Source: Brassica napus
Taxonomy: Eukaryota; Streptophyta; Magnoliopsida; Brassicales; Brassicaceae
Assembly (NCBI RefSeq): GCF_020379485.1
Contig: NW_026016851.1
Span: 119,294 to 183,293, forward strand
DNA length: 64,000 nt
Direction of reading: 5' to 3'
Part shown: in pieces, positions 58,254-64,000 of the stretch
How positions within the stretch are numbered: the first letter of the stretch is position 1
Layout of the letters: every line of letters begins with the position of its first letter
Made by a program: the position numbers and the translations under genes
The notes under the pieces: generated by a model
Told to the model about the DNA's origin: nothing
Database searches by the model: none
Seen by the model: the letters and a program-made list of their open reading frames with translations, nothing else

Positions 58254-60492
58254 GACCCGGACGGGATTCCGCTGGTTAAAGAGTTTGAGGATGTGTTTCG
58301 GGCACTACAGGGCATTCCCCCTAATAGGGCTGACCCGTTCATAATAGAACTAGAACCAGGGACGGCCCAAATGTCCAAAAGTCCATATCGTATGGCTCCG
58401 GCCGAGATGGCCGAGCTAAAGAAGCAACTGGAAGAGTTGTTGGACAAAGGGTTCATACGACCAAGTGTCTCGCCTTGGGGAGCACCAGTTCTTTTTGTGA
58501 AGAAAAAGGATGGTAGCTTAAGGCTGTGTATTGATTACCGAGGGTTGAATAGGGTTACTGTGAAGAACAAGTACTCATTACCCAGAATTGATGAGCTGTT
58601 GGATCAGCTCAAAGGGGCCAAATGGTTTTCCAAGATTGATTTAGCCTCAGGGTATCATCAGATCCCAATTGAGCCTAATGATATCAGGAAGACGGCGTTC
58701 CGGACCAGGTATGGGCACTATGAGTTTGTGGTTATGCCATTTGGTCTAACCAATGCACCAGCTGCATTCTTGGATGAATTTGTAATCATCTTCATAGATG
58801 ACATACTTGTATATCTCAGGGCCGTACTAGGACGTTTGAGGGAACAGAAACTCTTTGCCAAACTAAGCAAGTGTAGTTTCTGGCAGAAGAGCATTGGGTT
58901 CCTCGGACACATTGTGTCTGATCAGGGCGTGTCAGTAGATCCAGAGAAGGTTCAGACTATACGAGATTGGCCGCAGCCTAGGAATGCTACTGAGGTTAGG
59001 AGTTTCCTAGGGCTGGCCAGCTACTACAGAAAGTATGTCAAGGGGTTTGCCAGTTTGGCTCAACCCATGACACGACTTACAGGCAAGGATGTGAAGTTTG
59101 CCTGGAATGAAGGGTGTGAGAAGTGTTTCTCAGCTCTAAAGGATATGCTGACGAATGCACCAATATTGGTATTGCCGGAGGCAGATCAACCTTATGTGGT
59201 CTATACGGATGCGTCCATCACTGGGTTGGGGTGTGTCCTGACTCAACATGGGAAGGTGATTGCTTATGCTTTGAGACAGCTGAGAAAGCATGAAGGGAAT
59301 TATCCGACCCATGATCTAGAGATGGCGGCCGTGGTGTTTGCTTTGAAGATATGGAGATCGTATATGTACGGAGCCAAAGTCCAGATTCTCACTGATCATA
59401 AGAGCTTGAATTACATTTTCGCTCAGCCTGAGTTGAACTTGAGAAAATAAGATGGATGGAGTTTGTTGGTGATTATGATCTGGACATAGTATACCATCCA
59501 GGCAAGGCAACCTAGTGGCTGATGCCTTAAGCCGGAGACGGGCAGAGGTCTCGGCCGAAAGAGAAGTGGATGAACTATAAGGGATGGTTCGGTCATTACA
59601 TCTAAATACCTTGGTTGGACGTGATGAGCCATTGGGATTAGAGGCAGTGAATCAGGCCGATCTACTTACCAGGATACAGCAGGCCCAGAGTTTGGATGAG
59701 AACTTGCAGAAAGTGGCTCTTAACGACAAGACGGAGTATCAGATCACAAGCAACGGAACAATCTTGGTGAATGGCCGAGTAAGTGTTCCAAAAAGCAAGG
59801 AGCTTAAAGAAGAGATTATGATTCAGGCTCATAAGTCAAAGTTCTCAGTCCAACCTGGGCTGAATAAGATGTATAGGGATTTAAAAAGGTACTATCACTG
59901 GGTAAGGATTAAAACAGATGTGGCCGAGTGGGTGGCGAGGTGTCCTACTTGCCAGTTTGTGAAGGCCAAACATCAAGTGCCCAATGGTATGCTCCAGAAT
60001 CTCCCCATACCAGAGTGGAAGTGGGATCACATCACAATGGATTTTGTGACCGGTTTTCCTACGACCAGGAACCAAAAGAATGCGGTTTGGGTGGTGGTTG
60101 ACAGACTAACCAAGTCGGCCCACTTCTTACCAATACAGAAAGGAGATGGAGTGGATCAGATCGTGAGGATTTACTTGGACGAGATTGTACGTCTGCATGG
60201 AGTGCCGGCTAGTATTGTCTCGGACAGAGACCCTAGGTTCACCTCTTACTTCTGGCAGGCTTTTCAAAAAGCCTTAGGAACAAGAATGAACATGAGCACA
60301 GCCTATCATCCTCAGACGGATGGGCAATCAGAGAGGATAATCCAGACATTGGAGGACATGTTAAGGGCCATGGTGTTGGATTGGGGCGACTCTTGGGAAA
60401 AGCATCTACCCTTGGTCGAGTTTCTCTATAACAACAGTTTCCATACTAGCATTGGGATGTCACATTATGAAGCACTGTATGGACGGCCTAGA

Positions 60493-60522
60493 AGGACGCC
60501 ATTATGCAGGACGCCATTATGC
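60493..60522 (+). repeat. 15-bp tandem duplication in integrase
   Basis: Two copies of AGGACGCCATTATGC (60493-60507, 60508-60522) repeat R-T-P-L-C. Element A has this segment once. Confidence 0.95.
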
Positions 60523-60533
60523 TGGACCCAAGT

Positions 60534-60553
60534 GGGGGGGGGGGGGGGGGGGG
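60534..60553 (+). repeat. Homopolymer of 20 G in element E pol
   Basis: It replaces about 20 bp that in element A read 'gggaacgcagcatgattgg'. Either a slippage expansion or an assembly/sequencing artefact. Frame changes here. Confidence 0.85.
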
Positions 60554-61066
60554 AGGAGCATGTTGGGTCCTGAGATAGTGGAAGAAACCACTGAGAAAAT
60601 AAGGTTCTTAAAGGAGAAAATGAAAGAAGCACAGGATCGTCAAAAGAGTTATGCAGATAGACGGATGAAACATCTTGAGTTTGAAGATGAAGACTTGGTC
60701 TATCTCAAGATGATCACATTCAAAGGAAGGGCTAGAGTTTCTGGCAGAAGAAAACTAGACCCTAGGTACTTGGGTCCATTCAGAATCATAGAAAGAGTTG
60801 GGGAGTTGGCTTATAAGTTGGAACTGCCACCAGCCATGGATGCGTTCCATAACGTGTTTCATGTGTCCCAACTCCGAAAATGTTTGTCTGATCAGGACAT
60901 AGTACTACCCGAGATCCATACAGATTTGGGTAAGAATCTGACTCTAGAGACGAGGCCGGTCCTCATAGTGGATCGAACAGAAAACACAACAAGGAAGAAG
61001 ACCATTCCCATGATCAAGGTCGTGTGGGAATACAATGGCAAGGATGAAATCACTTGGGAAACAGAG

Positions 61067-61219
61067 GTCGTGTGCTGACGGACACACACGGACAGCCATG
61101 GACATTATGTGTGTGCTGACGGACAGCCACGGACGTCCTGTGTGTGCTGGTGGACACCCACAGACGTCCTGTGTGTACTGAACAGACAGCCCATGTGGGC
61201 CAAAATCACCCAAACAGTC
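61067..61219. repeat. Satellite scrap between elements E and D
   Basis: About 153 bp with typical subrepeats and the first part of a header (CCCATGTGGGCCAAAATCACCCAAACAGTC). Element D is inserted in the header after AACAGTC. Confidence 0.93.
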
Positions 61220-61805
61220 TGTCATGTCCCCGGTCCGAGATAGGATCGTTGGGACGAGCCATGGTGCGGGGAGACGCACCAGTCAGGTCATTAGACCAGT
61301 AGACAAGCGTATCATGGCTCAGACATAGGGTTAAGGGCATCAAAGTGTTGAGACTTACCCAGGGTGAAGAAAGAATGGGTTTAATAGAGCTGGACGAGTG
61401 ATGTGGGAGCTGGACGGGGCCGAGCTTGGGCAGCTCAGGGAAGCTTAATGGGAGCTTAGTCAGTATGCATCAGCTCGTGGAGCTATAAGGACTAGCTCAC
61501 TCAGCTGGGACCAGCTAGTAGTCAGCTCAACTCAGTTGGGCCGAGTGTTCATGTCCGGGACCGTTGGGGCGGTTAAAAGGATGGTTATGGTGGTTCGGTT
61601 AGATGGTGCGGCCACGGTATGGACGGTCAGTTAAAGGTCTTGGCCTTGGTTTCAGGATAGAGAACCGGCAGGGACAGGAGCAGTTGGAGGTAGTTGAGGA
61701 CCGGTTGGGGGCAGTTATTGCCGAACGGTTGCAAGGGAGAGAGAGACACCTTTTCGGTTACAACTCCCACCCTTCGGCCCCATGGCAGTTCCGACTCCCT
61801 CTCTC

Positions 61806-61813
61806 TATAAATA
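61806..61813 (+). promoter_or_regulatory. TATA box of element D LTR
   Basis: TATAAATA in CTCTCTATAAATACTGAGCC, about 170 bp before the leader ATG. Confidence 0.75.
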
Positions 61814-61984
61814 CTGAGCCCTGGATCCAGAATTTGACACAGTATTCTTGAGGGGAACCTCTGCCAAAATCATGAGAGACAAACACCAAAAAGAGAAGAG
61901 AGAACCGATGATCCAAGGAGAGAACCGGCGAGAGGCTTGGCTGTTCCAGGAGAAACCGGATCGTGGGAAGCAAGGCCTGAGGAG

Positions 61985-62640
61985 ATGGATACCAGACAGA
62001 GAGACAGAGAGAAGGAAAAAGTGAAGGAGATGGCGCCTGGGGAGAGAACACCTAAGGTCAGTGGTGTGGACGGCAAGCGATCGGCCTTAGCCGGCTGATG
62101 ATTCGATCGGGCTTGTGGCCGGTTTGCTATGCTCCTACATCTACTCTCTCTATCTCTTTAGATTTGCTTGTCCTATCAGATTATTGTGTTTGTTTGTTCT
62201 GGTCATACAGGGAACACAGAACCAAGGCCCTGGCCGGTTCAGTATCCAAGTCCTTGGCCTTTGGCGGGACTATTCATGGTCGGATTTGGACGTTCTAGTG
62301 TGTTTCATTGGAAACTGTTTATGGGAATCTCTTAGTTGGGATTTATCAAGGATTATCATGAATTTTAATTAGTTTTTGGGAATTTATTTGAGTATGTTGG
62401 TTTGGACAGGTTATAGATTCTAAGTAGCCGAACCATGCTTATCTAGACTTGATGTTAGGATATCGGCCATATGAATGTGCATTGTGTCTTGTGTGGTTTC
62501 AGGATCGGACATGGACCGTGGTAAGGGAAAGGCACCGTGAAGACTCAGGCCATGGGAAGATGTGTGGTGAATGGGTCATTGTAGATAGATGTGAAATACT
62601 GATAGCCTATTGTGCAACTTGTGAACTTATGTTAGACTAA
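61985..62640 (+). CDS. LTR leader ORF, two predicted exons (element D)
   Basis: Exon 1 is 61985-62056: 24 codons, starting MDTRQRDREK, ending CCTAAG|GTCAGT. Exon 2 is 62503-62640: acceptor GTGGTTTCAG, 45 codons, TAA. The intron would be 62057-62502 (446 bp). Phase 0 at both. The 69-aa length is close to the 68 aa in the A family. Exon 2 aligns with A's without gaps over 33 residues, sharing R-x-R-E-x-S, C-x2-W, R-x-E and I-x-Y. Cys-rich C-terminus (C-x2-C in AYCATCEL). Unknown function; splicing not shown. Confidence 0.52.
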
Positions 62641-62873
62641 GTGTGTATAACTTATTAGGACGAACCTAAGAATGATGTATGAATCTCAGTTTATATTTAT
62701 ACAATTGATTTTCCCCTTATGTTTCCTTGTTTAGATTGATTGTATTGAACCTCAGTTGAATTGAATTGAATTTAGAAAGATAAGACGTAAAACTTGGTTC
62801 ACTCGGACTTAGATTGAAAGGTTAAGGCCGCAGATCAGTTTGGGCTTAAGAGCCGAGATCGGGTCTTACAAGT

Positions 62874-62885
62874 TGGTATCAGAGC
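62874..62885 (+). other. Primer-binding site, element D
   Basis: TGGTATCAGAGC, 3 bp after the LTR end, intact. Confidence 0.93.
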
Positions 62886-63024
62886 ATGCTTGATTCTAGG
62901 ATTGGTTTGGGTTATGTGTTCACTACACGTCCGGCTGCTTGGTCTCACGGGTTGTTTGTGTTTGTTTGTTTGGTTTGATGTTGTTTTGCTTAGTTCTAAT
63001 CACGAGATGAGGTTTATACGTTTG

Positions 63025-63051
63025 GACTAACACTAAGTGTTTTTGCCTAAG
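63025..63051 (+). promoter_or_regulatory. Predicted 3' splice site at the start of element D gag
   Basis: GACTAAC (63025-63031) resembles a branch point and is followed by TTTTTGCCTAAG ending at 63051. AAG is a weaker acceptor than element A's TAG. The gag frame continues from 63052 in phase 0, matching the donor at 62056/62057. Confidence 0.4.
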
Positions 63052-64000
63052 GGAACTAAGCGGACTAAGTCCCGGAAGGGCAAGGAAGCGGCTGGTGGTT
63101 CTGGACCGGTCATAAGAGATGGGGCCAACCCCACTCAAGTGTTACCAACCCAGACGGGGCTGGTTAATGAGAAGACCGGGGAACCCTTCGCGACGTTCCT
63201 GCCTACTGAGGTTCAGGTTGATAACCTGGGTGAGCAACAACAAGAGGGACGGGAGGAGGAAGGTGATTCCTCCCATGTAGGAGACGAGACCGGACCTGGA
63301 GATGGGGCGGAGGAGTTGGCCAAGCCATCTATGCGGGAGGTGACGGATGTGGTTAAGGCCATTGGCACTCAGATGTTGGCTTTCACGCATGAATTTACCC
63401 CTTTTTTGAACTCATCGGTTGGCCAGATCACCCCAGCTCAGGCCAGGGTTCAGGCAACTCAGAGAGCAGCTAGGACAGCTGGGACAGCATCTGGTGTAGC
63501 TCGTGCAGCTGCACAAGTAGCTCGAACAGCTGCCAGGACAGCCGAGGACCGAGCTTCGGTCAAAGCTGAGGTAATGGAGATTGATCCACCAGCTCATCCA
63601 GTTAGGAGAGTGGATTACTTGATCCTTCTAGCTCACATCTCCAAGCTGGGTACGAAGCAGTTTGCTTGTAGTTCTGATCCCATTGAGGCAGACGAGTGGA
63701 GGAGCAGATTGGCTCGGAATTTCAGCTCAACTCGTTGCCCAGAGGAGTACAAAAAGGACATTGTGGTTCACTTCCTGGAAGGTGACACACATAACTGGTG
63801 GTTAGCTCTAGACAAACGCACCAATGGGACAATTGAGCGGTTCTCAAACTTCGAGGTGGAGTTCAACCACAAATACTTCTCGGCTGAAGCTTGGGACCGT
63901 CTGGAGTCTCAGTTCCTAGACTTGACTCAAGGACGCATGATAATACGTGAGTACGAAGAGAAGTTCAACCGGCTCAGATGATATGTGGGCAAGGAGTTGG
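63052..64000 (+). pseudogene. gag: gag of element D, with a premature stop; runs off the window
   Basis: The frame is open from 63052, but the first ATG in frame is at 63331, about 93 codons in. The N-terminus is basic (GTKRTKSRKGKE) and corresponds to the ATG-less stretch upstream of 6102 in element A. Next comes an acidic part, then an Ala/Arg/Thr-rich tract (about 63436-63550) absent from A, then the capsid-type domain (DEWRSRLARNFSSTRCPEEY, NWWLALDKRTNGT). A TGA at 63979-63981 stands where element A has an Arg codon (after FNRLR); the frame continues beyond. This is a single C-to-T type decay, so the copy is probably inactive. Confidence 0.85.

Larger units (their letters stand above)
58254..61066 (+). 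pseudogene. pol: Broken pol of element E
   Basis: It starts just before RT and lacks gag and protease. RT (58293-59449) keeps IDYRGLN and FIDD but has lost about 11 residues just before FIDD and about 10 just after it, both in frame. Single-base losses near 59447 and 59510 and a TAA near 59577 break RNase H. Integrase (59584-60533) keeps the triad motifs (MDF, SDRD, SER). A 15-bp duplication and a G20 run near 60534 shift the frame. The last part (to 61066) is the integrase C-terminus and chromodomain-like tail, cut at W-E-T-E and fused to satellite. Confidence 0.9.
61220..62870 (+). mobile_element. Element D 5' LTR (1,651 bp)
   Basis: TGTCATGTCC to GGGTCTTACA. It contains a GGTGCG...CGCACC hairpin near the start, an AGCT-rich U3 (61390-61540), TATA box 61806-61813, a GA-rich leader and both leader-ORF exons. 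About 330 bp longer than the solo LTR, mostly in the intron between the exons. Confidence 0.93.
61220..64000 (+). mobile_element. Element D: Ty3/gypsy retrotransposon, 5' end only
   Basis: 5' LTR 61220-62870, PBS 62874-62885, leader, and the start of gag. Runs off the window. Its gag is clearly related to element A's, but its LTR belongs to a different group, shared with the solo LTR at 44960-46282. Confidence 0.92.

Noticed and set aside
1..64000. Telomere repeats, rDNA or host single-copy genes
   Set aside because: No TTTAGGG runs, no rRNA-like sequence and no recognisable host protein were seen. All long coding traces belong to retroelements.

Overview
This is plant nuclear heterochromatin. 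I see no bacterial, rRNA or tRNA gene and no ordinary host gene. The Ty3/gypsy elements primed by initiator-tRNA-Met, and an ORF type that I recall (unverified) from mustard-family genomes, suggest Brassicaceae, probably a pericentromeric or knob-like block. Two kinds of sequence fill almost everything: a GC-rich tandem satellite and LTR retrotransposons inserted into it and into each other.

Layout. 1-1383: two partial LTRs of one family (F-like). 1384-2276: satellite. 2277-5844: a head-to-head LTR palindrome whose right arm is the truncated 5' LTR of element A. 4077-12968: element A (+), with one uninterrupted Gag-Pol ORF. 12969-26090: 13.1 kb of satellite holding a 4,108-bp higher-order repeat (two full copies, one 3,641-bp deleted copy, one partial). 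26091-34180: element B (-), with TSD CGTCC, gag-deleted. 34181-36552: satellite. 36553-46430: element C (+), with TSD TGGCG, LTRs of about 2.9 kb and a degenerate interior; its 3' LTR contains a solo LTR at 44960-46282 (TSD AGGGA). 46431-51990: satellite. 51991-54260: LTR fragments (-). 54261-57324: element F (-), LTR + PBS + an unrecognised broken ORF. 57325-61066: LTR fragment plus a decayed pol (element E). 61067-61219: satellite scrap. 61220-64000: start of element D (+), running off the window. Removing B and C at their target-site duplications rejoins one satellite array of about 21.0 kb.

Most interesting observation. The LTRs of the A/B/E family and of the D/solo family each carry, downstream of the TATA box, a short ATG exon ending at a GT donor in phase 0. 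Further along the LTR, a TTTCAG acceptor opens a second exon with a closed ORF (45-50 codons), giving a predicted 68-69 aa product. The frame of exon 2 is kept in 7 of 8 copies, and the two families align without gaps over 33 residues. Separately, the Gag frames of A and D have no ATG at their conserved basic N-terminus; the frame is open back to a branch-point/AG acceptor, also phase 0. The LTR exon may therefore supply the Gag start codon by splicing out an intron that contains the PBS. This is a prediction from sequence, not a demonstrated transcript.
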